From positions 1 through 46,655 of the forward strand of contig CACMRG010000011.1 of NCBI GenBank assembly GCA_902616005.1: a stretch of 46,655 nucleotides of DNA. Reading direction: 5' to 3'. The DNA comes from an uncultured SAR116 cluster alpha proteobacterium. GTDB taxonomy: Bacteria > Pseudomonadota > Alphaproteobacteria > Puniceispirillales > Marisalimonadaceae. Positions 16,458-25,748 of this stretch are shown here, piece after piece. How positions within the stretch are numbered: the stretch's first letter is position 1; the number at the start of each line of letters is the position of its first letter. The notes beneath the pieces are model-generated. The model saw only the letters and a list, made by a program, of their open reading frames with translations, was not told the origin of the DNA and searched no databases. Position numbers and translations under genes: made by a program.

Positions 16458-17680
16458 TTTTTAATTAAAAGAGCTTCTGCTTTTTTTCTAAAACTATTTG
16501 GTAATTTAATAGCTACTCTTTTCTTTAAATCAAAAAGTACTGCAGCTATTTGGATGTCCATCAAAACTCTATTTGAGGCATCATCAATAAGATGATGACA
16601 AAATTTAAAAGATTTTTCGTTAACTTCAATAAAGTTTGATTTCAAAGAAACTGCCATCCCAATTGTAGGATAATTATAATATCTAACAATATAATCTAAA
16701 GCAGCTGAACCAATTTGATAGTCAGCTCTCCATTTATGATTAACTCCACATTTTGTAAATAATTGAGTGGCTGCATCTGAAACACAAGATATAAGAAATC
16801 TATGAGTGGCGTATCCATCAAAATCAAGATCCCATGTATTTGAAGCCTTTTTGCAAGTGATAATAGAGTTTTCTGAGGGTTTTTTTAAAATTCTAAACGG
16901 TCTAATTTTTCTTAATTTTATAAAATTAAAATCGTTCACAAAAGTGTTTTGTTTCTTTTGTAATAAACTATCAAAAGCTTTAAATATTTGCTTTGCATCA
17001 CACTCAAATGCAATTTCAGTTTCAAAATAAGCTGAAACATAATGTTTTGAGGTACAATAAAGTTTAGATTGCAAAGTTAAATGATTTTTTTTTAAATTTT
17101 TTACAAAAATCACTATCTCTAAAGCAGAAAATTCATGAACTTCTTTATGAAAGATACATCTTTCAGATTTAATTTTAAAAAGTTTATTTTTGAAGATATG
17201 ATTTGCAAATTTTTTTAGAGCTTTAGAATGTTTGTCAAAATAAAACTGAACGTTCATGTGACACATTTGGTCACATTCTTCAGTTCGAACTATACCTTTA
17301 TAAGAAGAATAAAAGTTTAATTTTTGATTAAAAACCTTCGTATTTTTTGACAAAGTTTCGAAAACTTCGTTAACTTCGAAAACTCTAACACCAATTTTAC
17401 TTTCTTTAATACCTGATGAGACCATTAAAGTATTCTCAAATTTTACTTTTTTATTGTTAATTTTTGATATTTTAGTGTTTATATAAATATCATCATTAAT
17501 AGAATTTATTCTAACAGTTTTAAGTAATGTATTAGGGTTATTTGCTGACTTGAAACCTAAAACTTTTTGGCAAAATACAAATGAATCCTCAAATATTCTT
17601 TCAATAGAACTTAACTTAATTGCATTATTTGAAATATCATCTTTAGATATTATTGACTTAAAGCTAGTAAAGTTAAACAT
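16451..17680 (-). CDS. Multi-hotdog thioesterase-like protein
   Basis: A 409-residue protein that I read as two or three hotdog modules in tandem. The central one (about 120-260) has R-T-E-E-C-D-Q-M-C-H-M-N (132-143), the Asp/His/Asn pattern of 4HBT acyl-CoA thioesterases with D137, H141 and N143. The C-terminal one (about 285-405) begins H-R-F-L-I-S-C-V-S-D-A-A and has the A-D-Y-Q-I-G-S-A turn of thioesterase-like folds. The N-terminal 115 residues look like a degenerate hotdog, with R-V-F-E-V-N at its end. Single-domain members are 130-160 residues, so the length is unusual. It follows the ACAD10/11-type gene by 20 bases and may release an acid from its CoA ester. Exact family not recognised. 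Confidence 0.6.
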   Translation of the reverse strand: MFNFTSFKSIISKDDISNNAIKLSSIERIFEDSFVFCQKVLGFKSANNPNTLLKTVRINSINDDIYINTKISKINNKKVKFENTLMVSSGIKESKIGVRVFEVNEVFETLSKNTKVFNQKLNFYSSYKGIVRTEECDQMCHMNVQFYFDKHSKALKKFANHIFKNKLFKIKSERCIFHKEVHEFSALEIVIFVKNLKKNHLTLQSKLYCTSKHYVSAYFETEIAFECDAKQIFKAFDSLLQKKQNTFVNDFNFIKLRKIRPFRILKKPSENSIITCKKASNTWDLDFDGYATHRFLISCVSDAATQLFTKCGVNHKWRADYQIGSAALDYIVRYYNYPTIGMAVSLKSNFIEVNEKSFKFCHHLIDDASNRVLMDIQIAAVLFDLKKRVAIKLPNSFRKKAEALLIKNQ

Positions 17681-17700
17681 TATATTAGGATTTTTCCTAA

Positions 17701-18903
17701 TTAATTTTTATCTTTTAATTCTAATTTAGCTATAGTCATGTTGTGAACTTCATCAGGACCATCTGCAAGTCTTAAATATCTTGCATTAGCGTATGCGTAT
17801 GATAAAGGAAAATCAGCTGAAACTCCACCACCTCCATGAACCTGTATTGCTCTATCTATAACTCTTGTAGCCATGTTCGGAACTACTACTTTAATCATAG
17901 CAATTTCCTTACGAGCTACTTTGTTACCTACTGTATCCATCATGTGAGCGGCTTTTAAAACCAATAATCTAGATAGCTCTATTTCAGAACGACTTGAAGC
18001 TATTTGATCCATAACAACACCTTGTTCAGCAAGTGTTTTTCCAAAAGCAACTCTAGACTTTGCACGAGCAACCATCAATTCTAATGCTCTTTCAGCCTGA
18101 CCAATCAATCTCATACAATGATGTATTCTGCCTGGGCCAAGCCGACCCTGAGCAATTTCAAACCCCCTGCCTTCACCGAGCAGTATATTTCCAACAGGAA
18201 CTCTAACATTGTCAAACTCAACCTCAGCATGACCATGAGGTGCATCGTCATAACCAAATACCGGTAAATGACGTAAAACTTTTACGCCTTTAGTATCAAT
18301 AGGCACCAAAATCATAGATTGTTGCTTATACTTTTCTGCATTTGGATCAGATTTACCCATAAAAATCATGATTTTACATCTTGGATCCATAGCTCCTGAA
18401 GTCCACCATTTCCGTGCATTGATAATATAATGATCACCATCTCTAACGATTGAACCTTGAATATTGGATGCATCAGAAGATGCAACATTAGGTTCTGTCA
18501 TTGCAAACGCAGATCTAATCTCTCCATTTAATAGAGGTTTTAACCACTTTTCTTTTTGATCATCAGTTCCATATCTAACAAAAACTTCCATATTACCTGT
18601 ATCTGGAGCAGAACAATTGAAAATTTCAGCACCAATCGGAGATCTTCCCATGATTTCACATAAAGGAGCATATTCAATATTTTTAAGACCCGCTCCTAAA
18701 TCGCTTTCAGGTAAAAACAAATTCCATAATCCTTCTTTTTTTGCTTTTTCTTTTAATTCCTCTAGAATAGGTGGTATAGTCCAACGTCCATTTTTATTTA
18801 ATTGATCTTCAAAAACTTCCTCGTTTTTGTAAACGTTTTCATTCATAAAATTTGTTAATTTATTTTGTAATTCTATAACTTTATTAGAAAACTCAAAGTT
18901 CAT
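17701..18903 (-). CDS. ACAD10/11-type acyl-CoA dehydrogenase (LvaC-like)
   Basis: A 400-residue acyl-CoA dehydrogenase of the ACAD10/11 type. It has [10 protein letters not shown] near residues 136-145, a [10 protein letters not shown] block, and a C-terminus with D-G-P-D-E-V-H in place of the usual E-G-T-x-E-I. Known members act with a phosphotransferase domain: in animals the two are fused, and in Pseudomonas levulinate catabolism LvaC acts on a 4-phosphoacyl-CoA made by LvaA. Here the kinase gene sits directly upstream and overlaps by one base (TAATG at 18905-18901). That strongly suggests they form a split ACAD10/11 pair acting on a 4-hydroxyacyl-CoA. Confidence 0.85.
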   Translation of the reverse strand: MNFEFSNKVIELQNKLTNFMNENVYKNEEVFEDQLNKNGRWTIPPILEELKEKAKKEGLWNLFLPESDLGAGLKNIEYAPLCEIMGRSPIGAEIFNCSAPDTGNMEVFVRYGTDDQKEKWLKPLLNGEIRSAFAMTEPNVASSDASNIQGSIVRDGDHYIINARKWWTSGAMDPRCKIMIFMGKSDPNAEKYKQQSMILVPIDTKGVKVLRHLPVFGYDDAPHGHAEVEFDNVRVPVGNILLGEGRGFEIAQGRLGPGRIHHCMRLIGQAERALELMVARAKSRVAFGKTLAEQGVVMDQIASSRSEIELSRLLVLKAAHMMDTVGNKVARKEIAMIKVVVPNMATRVIDRAIQVHGGGGVSADFPLSYAYANARYLRLADGPDEVHNMTIAKLELKDKN

Positions 18904-19979
18904 TACTTTTCTCCAACCTCATTTAAATTTATTCCATTTGCTCTTTTAATTAGAGCATCAATTCTTTTATTAAAATTTGCAAACCTTTTATCTTTAGTTT
19001 GCCCTTTTAAATATCTAACATAAATTTGCTGTAAAATAACAGATAATTTAAAGGCTCCAAATGCGTAATACCAATTTATATTTTTTACATCAAAACCCGT
19101 ATATTTAGAATATAGCTTAATAATTTCACTTTTCAAAGGAAACAAAATTTTGTTTCCAGTTGTTGGCATAGAAGTAATCAACTTTGCATCTTTATCATCC
19201 TCTTTATCTATCCAGTAGTTTAACATATGCCCTAAATCCATAAGTGGATCGCCTAATGTACACATATCCCAATCAAATATTGCTTCAGGAGATAAAAAAT
19301 TATTATTATTCCACATAATATTATCTAATTTAAAATCATTATGAATAATCGAAACAATTTTTGACTTTGGAATATTTAGTTTTAAATTTTCTAGTAAATC
19401 ATCAAAGATAGTATTTAGTGAAGTATTTTCTGTTGCTAGTTTCCATCTTTTTTCCCACCCCAGTAATTGTCTTTCTACAAAGCCTTCTGGTCTACCCAAT
19501 TTTTCTAAACCAACCTTAATAGGGTTAATCTTGTGTAAATCAGACAAAATCTTTATCATTTGATCAGACATTTGATTTATGAAATTTAAATTTAATGGTA
19601 AAAAATCAGGGAATTCTTTTCTGATTACAAATCCCTTTTTCCTTTCAATAATATGAAATTGACTTCCTACAATGGACACATCATCACTAAAATAAATACT
19701 ATTTGGAACTAAAGGAAAAACACCATGTAATGATCTTTGTACTTTATGCTCTCTTTTCATATCATGAGCTGATGGAGCTATTGGTCCTAAAGGTGGTCTT
19801 CTTAATACGTACTCTTCATCATTGACTGAAATCAAATAAGTTAAGTTTGCATGGCCTCCGCTAAATTGTTTTAAACTAAAGTTATTTATTTTACTTTTTA
19901 ACCAATCTGAAAAAAATAATTTTAAACTTTCTTCATTTAGTTTTTCATCTTTTCTAACTTCTATAAGTTCAGCGTTCAT
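18903..19979 (-). CDS. Aminoglycoside-phosphotransferase-fold kinase (LvaA / ACAD10-11 kinase type)
   Basis: A 358-residue kinase-fold protein. A Gly-rich loop (G-G-H-A-N-L-T-Y, 41-48) is followed by Y-V-L-R-R-P-P (57-63) and S-A-H-D-M-x-R-E, characteristic of the kinase attached to ACAD10/11. Brenner's motif is H213-x-D215-x4-N220 and the metal-binding block is D236-W-D238 followed by L-G-D-P-L-M-D-L-G. The likely role is ATP-dependent phosphorylation of the hydroxyl of a 4-hydroxyacyl-CoA, by analogy with LvaA. It is the first gene of an operon with the dehydrogenase and the hotdog protein, divergent from an SDR. An antibiotic-resistance role is unlikely in this context. Confidence 0.85.
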   Translation of the reverse strand: MNAELIEVRKDEKLNEESLKLFFSDWLKSKINNFSLKQFSGGHANLTYLISVNDEEYVLRRPPLGPIAPSAHDMKREHKVQRSLHGVFPLVPNSIYFSDDVSIVGSQFHIIERKKGFVIRKEFPDFLPLNLNFINQMSDQMIKILSDLHKINPIKVGLEKLGRPEGFVERQLLGWEKRWKLATENTSLNTIFDDLLENLKLNIPKSKIVSIIHNDFKLDNIMWNNNNFLSPEAIFDWDMCTLGDPLMDLGHMLNYWIDKEDDKDAKLITSMPTTGNKILFPLKSEIIKLYSKYTGFDVKNINWYYAFGAFKLSVILQQIYVRYLKGQTKDKRFANFNKRIDALIKRANGINLNEVGEK

Positions 19980-20053
19980 AGTTACAAATGTTTTTAATTT
20001 AATTTTTTTTTTATTAAATTATTATAAATTTTATTACAAGTGAAGGTGTTTAT

Positions 20054-20836
20054 ATGGATAATCTTTTTGATATAAAAGGCAAGGTGGCTTTAATTACAGG
20101 TGGATCAAGAGGTATAGGTGAAATGATTGCTGAAGGTTTTGTTAAACAAGGAGTAAAAACTTATATCTCTTCAAGAAAAAAAGAACAATGTGATAATACA
20201 GCCATGAGATTATCAAAGTTTGGTCAATGTATATCAATACCAGCAGATCTTACGCAAATAAATGAAATACAGAATTTATTTTCAACAATTAATAATAATG
20301 AAAAAAAATTGCATATTTTAGTCAATAATGCTGGAGCAGCTTGGGGTGCAGACTTTGATAATTTTCCAGAAAATGGTTGGGACAAAGTTATGGATACAAA
20401 TGTTAAATCAATATTTTTTTTAACTCAAAAGTTTGTTAAATTGCTTGAAAAAAGTGGTACTAATTCGGATCCCTCTAGAGTTATTAATGTTGGCTCTATT
20501 GATGGAATTGGGATACCTCGAGCTGAAACATATTCATACCCCGCTTCAAAAGCTGCTGTGCATCAATTAACAAGGGTGTTGGCTAATAGATTGGCAGAGA
20601 GGAATATTAACATTAATGCGATTGCTCCAGGACCTTTTCAAAGTCAAATGATGAATGAAACTTTAAAAAAGTATGAAAAAGAAATAATAAACTCTGTACC
20701 AAGAAAAAGAATAGGAATCCCTGAAGACATGGCAGGAGCAGCTATCTTTCTTTCCTCAATAGCAAGTGCTTACATTACTGGAATAGTATTACCAGTTGAC
20801 GGTGGGTCACTAATTGCCAGACGTCACATGGTCTAA
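20054..20836 (+). CDS. Short-chain dehydrogenase/reductase (SDR)
   Basis: A 260-residue classical SDR with T-G-G-S-R-G-I-G at 15-22, N-N-A-G at 91-94 and the catalytic set S148, Y162 and K166 (Y-P-A-S-K). The C-terminal G-I-V-L-P-V-D-G-G-S is the usual substrate-loop end. It resembles RhlG/FabG-like members. Given the divergent kinase/dehydrogenase pair across a 74-base spacer, a 4-oxoacyl-CoA reductase role like LvaD is the attractive inference, but the sequence alone does not prove it. GAAGG precedes the ATG. Its stop abuts the stop of the convergent CoA ligase with no base between. Confidence 0.87.
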   Translation: MDNLFDIKGKVALITGGSRGIGEMIAEGFVKQGVKTYISSRKKEQCDNTAMRLSKFGQCISIPADLTQINEIQNLFSTINNNEKKLHILVNNAGAAWGADFDNFPENGWDKVMDTNVKSIFFLTQKFVKLLEKSGTNSDPSRVINVGSIDGIGIPRAETYSYPASKAAVHQLTRVLANRLAERNININAIAPGPFQSQMMNETLKKYEKEIINSVPRKRIGIPEDMAGAAIFLSSIASAYITGIVLPVDGGSLIARRHMV

Positions 20837-22459
20837 CTAACTAATGAACATATCCCTTAATTTAGTTTTCAAAATTTTACCTGTTGCACCTAAGGGTATG
20901 CTATCTACAAACTCTACTCTATCTGGTATCATCCATTTGGCAATTTTACCTGAGTAGAAACTTAAAATTTCATCTTTTGAAACTTTCTTACCTGGCAATA
21001 GTTGAACGACAATCATAGGCCTTTCATCCCATTTTTCATCTGGAATTGCAATTGCAGCAGCATTTGCTACTGAGGGATGGCCTACACAAATATTTTCTAA
21101 ATCAATAGAACTTATCCATTCGCCTCCTGATTTAATAATATCTTTATTTCTATCTGTTACTGTCATAAATCCATTTTTATCAATTGTGGCAATATCTCCA
21201 GTATCAAACCATCCACCATGAAAGAACCTATCTTTTTGAGTGTCGTCATTATAATAACTTTTTAAAACCCAATAACCTCTTGAAAGTAATCTTCCTTGTG
21301 TCTTGCCGTCATTTGGCATGATGTTACCTTCATCATCAATGAGCTTCATTTGATGGCCAAAAACAGTTCTTCCTTGAGGTATTTTTTGATCATAATATTC
21401 TTCTTTGTTTTTTACTTTGGTATTATATAAAGGCATATTTGCAGTACCAATCGGACTCATTTCGGTCATGCCCCAAGCATGTATTACATCTACATTGTAT
21501 TCTTCTCCAAAACCTTCAAATAATGTTCTTGGACATGCTGAACCACCAATAATTAATCTTTGAACTGTATCTAGTTTTTTGCCACTATCTCTCAAATGAT
21601 TTAATAGTAATAGCCAAACAGTTGGAACCCCTAATGATATTGTCACTTTCTCTTGGTTCATTAAATCAGTTAAACTTTCCCCGTCTAATTTAGCACCAGG
21701 AAATACAAATTTTGTCCCACACATAGCCGCAGCATAGGGGGTCCCCCATGCATTTACGTGAAACATTGGAACGACTGGCATCACAACATCTTTTGCGCCA
21801 TATGGTATTGCATCTTTTAGATTAATGCCATAAGCATGAAGAACAGTTGATCTATGAGTATATAATACACCTTTTGGATTTCCAGTTGTTCCTGAAGTAT
21901 AACATAGCGATGATGCAGTTTTCTCATCTAGATTTGGCCAATCAAATTCAATGGGTTTTTCATCAATAAAGTCTTCGTAACATAAAACTTCAATCCCATT
22001 AGATAATTCTAAATCGATCATATTTTTACTATCAGTCATTACCACAATAGCTTTTACCGATTTAAAACTTGGCGCTGCTAGTTTAATCAAATCTACAATA
22101 TTTAAATCAACAAAAATTATTTTATCTTCTGCATGATTTACAATGTAAGCTATTTGATCGTGATGTAACCTTGGGTTCATGGTATGACAAATTAAACCAC
22201 TAGAAGAAGTCGCATAATAAAGTTCTAAATGCCTGTAACCATTCCACGCTAATGTTCCAATTCTGTCACCTTCTAAAGCACCATAGTCCTTTAGCGCATT
22301 AGCTAATTGTTTTGTTCTCTTACCCCAGTCTTTATAAGTATATTTATGAATACCCCCTTCAACTGCATTACTTACTATTTCTTGGGTTGGGTAATTATTA
22401 ATAGCATGCTCAAATATTGATGAAATCAACAATGGATGATCTTGCATTAAACCTTTCAT
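20837..22459 (-). CDS. Acyl-CoA synthetase (AMP-forming, medium/long-chain type)
   Basis: A 540-residue class I adenylate-forming ligase. The P-loop is Y-T-S-G-T-T-G-N-P-K-G near residues 182-192. The adenine motif is W-G-M-T-E-M-S, the hinge block W-F-D-T-G-D with D-R-N-K-D-I-I-K-S-G-G-E-W, and the catalytic Lys lies in G-A-T-G-K-I-L-K near the C-terminus. It resembles AlkK-type fatty acid ligases. It activates a carboxylate to its CoA ester at the expense of ATP. AGGAG precedes the ATG. It is the last gene of the run from hyuA, and its position makes it the LvaE-like candidate for the neighbouring 4-hydroxyacid genes. Confidence 0.9.
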   Translation of the reverse strand: MKGLMQDHPLLISSIFEHAINNYPTQEIVSNAVEGGIHKYTYKDWGKRTKQLANALKDYGALEGDRIGTLAWNGYRHLELYYATSSSGLICHTMNPRLHHDQIAYIVNHAEDKIIFVDLNIVDLIKLAAPSFKSVKAIVVMTDSKNMIDLELSNGIEVLCYEDFIDEKPIEFDWPNLDEKTASSLCYTSGTTGNPKGVLYTHRSTVLHAYGINLKDAIPYGAKDVVMPVVPMFHVNAWGTPYAAAMCGTKFVFPGAKLDGESLTDLMNQEKVTISLGVPTVWLLLLNHLRDSGKKLDTVQRLIIGGSACPRTLFEGFGEEYNVDVIHAWGMTEMSPIGTANMPLYNTKVKNKEEYYDQKIPQGRTVFGHQMKLIDDEGNIMPNDGKTQGRLLSRGYWVLKSYYNDDTQKDRFFHGGWFDTGDIATIDKNGFMTVTDRNKDIIKSGGEWISSIDLENICVGHPSVANAAAIAIPDEKWDERPMIVVQLLPGKKVSKDEILSFYSGKIAKWMIPDRVEFVDSIPLGATGKILKTKLRDMFIS

Positions 22460-22473
22460 AAATTATCTCCTAC

Positions 22474-24030
22474 TTAAAATAAATTATATAATTTTGATAA
22501 ATCTTTTTTCATAACTTTACCATTTTTATTTTTGGGCAAATAATCTTTTACAACTGTCCAATAATCAGGTTGTTTGTAGTCAGCCAGTTTAGTTTTGCAA
22601 ATTAACTTTAATTGATCAACTAACAATAAGTCATTTTTAAAAATTACTACATGAATTTTTTCACCAAGAACTTTATCTGGATGGGGTATAACCGCAACTT
22701 CAATAACACCATTTTGTAAACTTATTAAATTTTCAATTTCTGAAGAATAAACGTTATATCCACCCCTATTAATAACATCTTTTTTTCTATCTAATATATA
22801 GATATAACCTTCCTCATCCTTAAAGCCAACATCACCTGATTTCCAAAAGCCATTTTCTGTAAATTCTTTTTTTGTAGCTAGATCATTATTCCAATAACCT
22901 GGAACAACCATTGGGCCTGAGATTAATAATTCACCGTGTTGATTTGACCTTAATTCTTCTTGTTTTTCATTAATGATTTTTATTTGACCAGTTGGAACAC
23001 ATTTGCCAACACTATTTAACTTATCAATTGAATATTCTTTTGGCATTATAGTAGTTGGAGAAGTTGTTTCTGTTGCCCCATAAATGTTAATTAGTGACAA
23101 GTTTGGAAGAACTTTTTTTAGTTTTTTCAATGTGCCAATTGGCATCGGTGCTCCGCCAAATCCACCAATTCTCCATTTAGATAATCTAGAACTATTAAAT
23201 TCTCCTCTTTCAATACATAAATTATACATTGCAGGCACCATAATCAAATACGTTAACCTATGATCCTCAGCGGTGTTTAAAAAATCTTTAACCTCAAATT
23301 TCTTTTTAAGAGTTAAACTACCACCTACAAATATCATAAGTAAAAAATGTGCGACTATTCCTGTAACATGACTTGCTGGAACAACTAAAATTGAATGATC
23401 ATTAGACGTTAAGTTAAAAGCATTTTTATAATGTAAACAAGAGTGTATTACATTAAAATGTGTTAACATTGCGCCTTTAGGTTTTCCAGTTGTTCCTGAG
23501 GTATATAATATTATAGCAGTTTCAGTATCAATTAAATTAGCTACCTTGGAAAAATCTTTGTTAGATGAATTATTTAAATCTTCAAGTCTAAAACTAATTT
23601 TAATTACATCTTTTTCTATATCAGCAATTTTATTAGTTAAAGATGAATCAAAAACCACAGCAGTTGCATTACAATCATTTAAAATAGTATTATTTTCAAA
23701 TCTTGAGGATCTAGGATTTAAAGGTACAAGTATTAAGCCTCTTCTAATACAATACAATGAAACAATCACAAAACTGATATCATTTTCAAAAAGTATACCG
23801 ATTCTATCTTTCTTTTTGAAATTGTATTTCAAAAACAAAGTTTCTAAGGAGTTTACTAATTCCAAAATTTGTGAATATGAATAATTTTTGTTTTCATCAA
23901 TGATACATGTTTTTTTTGAATGTAATCTGATAGATTTTTCAATAAATTCCCATATATTTAGTGGTCGGTTTTTGAAGCATTTTAAATTTCTGCTAAAAAC
24001 TTTCTCTAAATGAATCTGCTGTTTAATCAT
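22474..24030 (-). CDS. Acyl/aryl-CoA synthetase (AMP-forming)
   Basis: A 518-residue adenylate-forming enzyme with L-Y-T-S-G-T-T-G-K-P-K-G, I-Y-G-A-T-E-T-T, F-W-K-S-G-D-V-G, D-R-K-K-D-V-I-N-R-G-G-Y-N and the C-terminal K-N-K-N-G-K-V-M-K with the catalytic Lys. It differs clearly from the ligase encoded 14 bases downstream, so the two probably activate different acids. It follows hyuB by 23 bases in the same direction, which points to activation of a product of HyuAB-type ring opening. No ribosome site stands out before its ATG. Confidence 0.88.
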   Translation of the reverse strand: MIKQQIHLEKVFSRNLKCFKNRPLNIWEFIEKSIRLHSKKTCIIDENKNYSYSQILELVNSLETLFLKYNFKKKDRIGILFENDISFVIVSLYCIRRGLILVPLNPRSSRFENNTILNDCNATAVVFDSSLTNKIADIEKDVIKISFRLEDLNNSSNKDFSKVANLIDTETAIILYTSGTTGKPKGAMLTHFNVIHSCLHYKNAFNLTSNDHSILVVPASHVTGIVAHFLLMIFVGGSLTLKKKFEVKDFLNTAEDHRLTYLIMVPAMYNLCIERGEFNSSRLSKWRIGGFGGAPMPIGTLKKLKKVLPNLSLINIYGATETTSPTTIMPKEYSIDKLNSVGKCVPTGQIKIINEKQEELRSNQHGELLISGPMVVPGYWNNDLATKKEFTENGFWKSGDVGFKDEEGYIYILDRKKDVINRGGYNVYSSEIENLISLQNGVIEVAVIPHPDKVLGEKIHVVIFKNDLLLVDQLKLICKTKLADYKQPDYWTVVKDYLPKNKNGKVMKKDLSKLYNLF

Positions 24031-24053
24031 CTATTAGTATTAATTTTTTTAAT

Positions 24054-25748
24054 TCAAATAATTTTTTTTCCATATATATTTAATGCATCTTTACGTGAAA
24101 GTTTTTCTTCTAATATATCATTAATAATTAAATGTTTTTTTCGTTTCTTTGGATTTCCAAAACCTCCTCCACCAGGAGTTTGAACTTGAACTCTATCACC
24201 TTTTTTTAATCTTATATCTTGTTCTTTAGACAAATGTTCAGGCACATAATCTTTTTTATCTTTTCTTTTTATTTTTACTTTATTTTTGCCACCATCAGTT
24301 CCTCCCAATACACCAGGGGGACCAAAACGCCCATGATCCATTACAAAACTTGCTGTTGCCTCTTTGCATAAAATTTCTATTTCATAATCTAATCCAAATC
24401 CACCTCTGAATTCTCCTGCACCTGAAGATTTATCATGAAGTGAGTAATGATTATATAAAACTGGAAATTTTTGTTCCATTATTTCAACAGGAGGTGCTTT
24501 AGAAATACCAATTGTTGAGCATCCATTTGATATGCCATCATTCAAAGAATTACCTCCATATCCTCCACCAGATAATTGATACATAACAAAATTACTGTCT
24601 TTCAAATCATTAAATCCGCCTAAAGCAAAATTCCCACTAGTTCCTGCAGGAGCAGCTGTAACCCTATTCTTTAGAACATTAACAAACGCTAAAAATACTG
24701 CTTCAGCGATTCTTTGTGAAACTTCTGCAGCACACCCAGAAACTGGCCTAGGATAAACTGCATCTAAAAATGTTCCTAAAGGCCTTTTTATTTCTAAAGG
24801 TTCAAAAGCACCACCATTTATAGCAACTTCAGGAAATATATGTCTCATTGCCAAGTATATTGAACTTTTTGTCGTAGCAAATACAGAATTCATAGGACCA
24901 ATACAAGGTGGTGAAGATTTAGAAAGGTCAAAAATAAGTTTATCTTTTTGTTTTTTCACCTCAAGATTTATTTCTAAAGGGATATTTTTAATGCCATCAC
25001 TATCAACGTAAGCTTTAGATTTATAAATGCCATTTGGAATTTGATTTATAAATGATTTCATTTGATTTGAGCCACTTTTTCTTAGTTCCTCTATGGAATT
25101 ATGTATAAGTTCATCACCAAATTTATTAAATAGATGATTTAATCTTTGTTCTCCAACCAGTAATGCGGCCTCTTGTGCTTTTACATCACCTATCCTTTGT
25201 TCAGATATCCTAATATTTGAACAAATAATTGAGTAAATCTCTTTATCTAAAACACCTTTTTTAAATAATTTTACAGGTGGTAATCTTAATCCTTCTTGTT
25301 CTACTGAATTAGCAGAAGCAGAGAAACCTCCAGGGACACTCCCGCCAATATCAGGCCAATGTCCAGTATTTGACAACCAAAAACATATTTTTTTATTTCT
25401 GAAATATGGTTTTGCAAACCTTACATCCATTAAATGAGTGCCACCCAAATAAGGATCATTTACTATGTAAATATCACCAGGATCTGGTTTTTCTACTTTT
25501 TCTTCTTTGATAAGTCTGATTATTTCAGAAGTAGAATACTCCATTGTACCAACAAAGACCGGTAAACCGATATACCCCTGCGAAATCAAGCTTCCATTAA
25601 TTGCAGAATAAATTCCATTTGACCTGTCATTTGCTTCTGATATCACAGGAGAAAAAGCAGAACGTGAAAAAGAGAGATCCATTTCATCACAAACTTGTTG
25701 TAAACCAGCTTGAATTACACCTAATGTAATTTTATCAACTTTAATCAT
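24054..25748 (-). CDS. hyuB: Hydantoinase B / oxoprolinase-type subunit (HyuB family)
   Basis: A 564-residue HyuB-family subunit. Signatures are I-V-N-D-P-Y-L-G-G-T-H-L-M-D, N-T-G-H-W-P-D-I-G-G and P-G-G-x-S-A near the N-terminal third, and G-Y-G-G-N near the C-terminal third. With HyuA it forms ATP-dependent amidohydrolases that open hydantoins, 5-oxoproline and related cyclic amides; acetone carboxylase subunits are relatives. The frame is open 13 codons further up, but the ATG at 25748 gives the family N-terminus (M-I-K-V-D-K-I-T-L-G) after a GAG. It overlaps the end of hyuA by 8 bases. Confidence 0.88.
   Translation of the reverse strand: MIKVDKITLGVIQAGLQQVCDEMDLSFSRSAFSPVISEANDRSNGIYSAINGSLISQGYIGLPVFVGTMEYSTSEIIRLIKEEKVEKPDPGDIYIVNDPYLGGTHLMDVRFAKPYFRNKKICFWLSNTGHWPDIGGSVPGGFSASANSVEQEGLRLPPVKLFKKGVLDKEIYSIICSNIRISEQRIGDVKAQEAALLVGEQRLNHLFNKFGDELIHNSIEELRKSGSNQMKSFINQIPNGIYKSKAYVDSDGIKNIPLEINLEVKKQKDKLIFDLSKSSPPCIGPMNSVFATTKSSIYLAMRHIFPEVAINGGAFEPLEIKRPLGTFLDAVYPRPVSGCAAEVSQRIAEAVFLAFVNVLKNRVTAAPAGTSGNFALGGFNDLKDSNFVMYQLSGGGYGGNSLNDGISNGCSTIGISKAPPVEIMEQKFPVLYNHYSLHDKSSGAGEFRGGFGLDYEIEILCKEATASFVMDHGRFGPPGVLGGTDGGKNKVKIKRKDKKDYVPEHLSKEQDIRLKKGDRVQVQTPGGGGFGNPKKRKKHLIINDILEEKLSRKDALNIYGKKII

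Noticed and set aside
18903-19979. Aminoglycoside resistance gene
   Set aside because: The fold is shared, but the R-R-P-P and S-A-H-D-M blocks and the overlap with an ACAD10/11-type dehydrogenase gene identify the acyl-CoA kinase branch.
23546-23884. 112-codon plus-strand frame over the adenylate-forming ligase gene
   Set aside because: Entirely antisense to a clear ligase with all core motifs; no start signal of its own.
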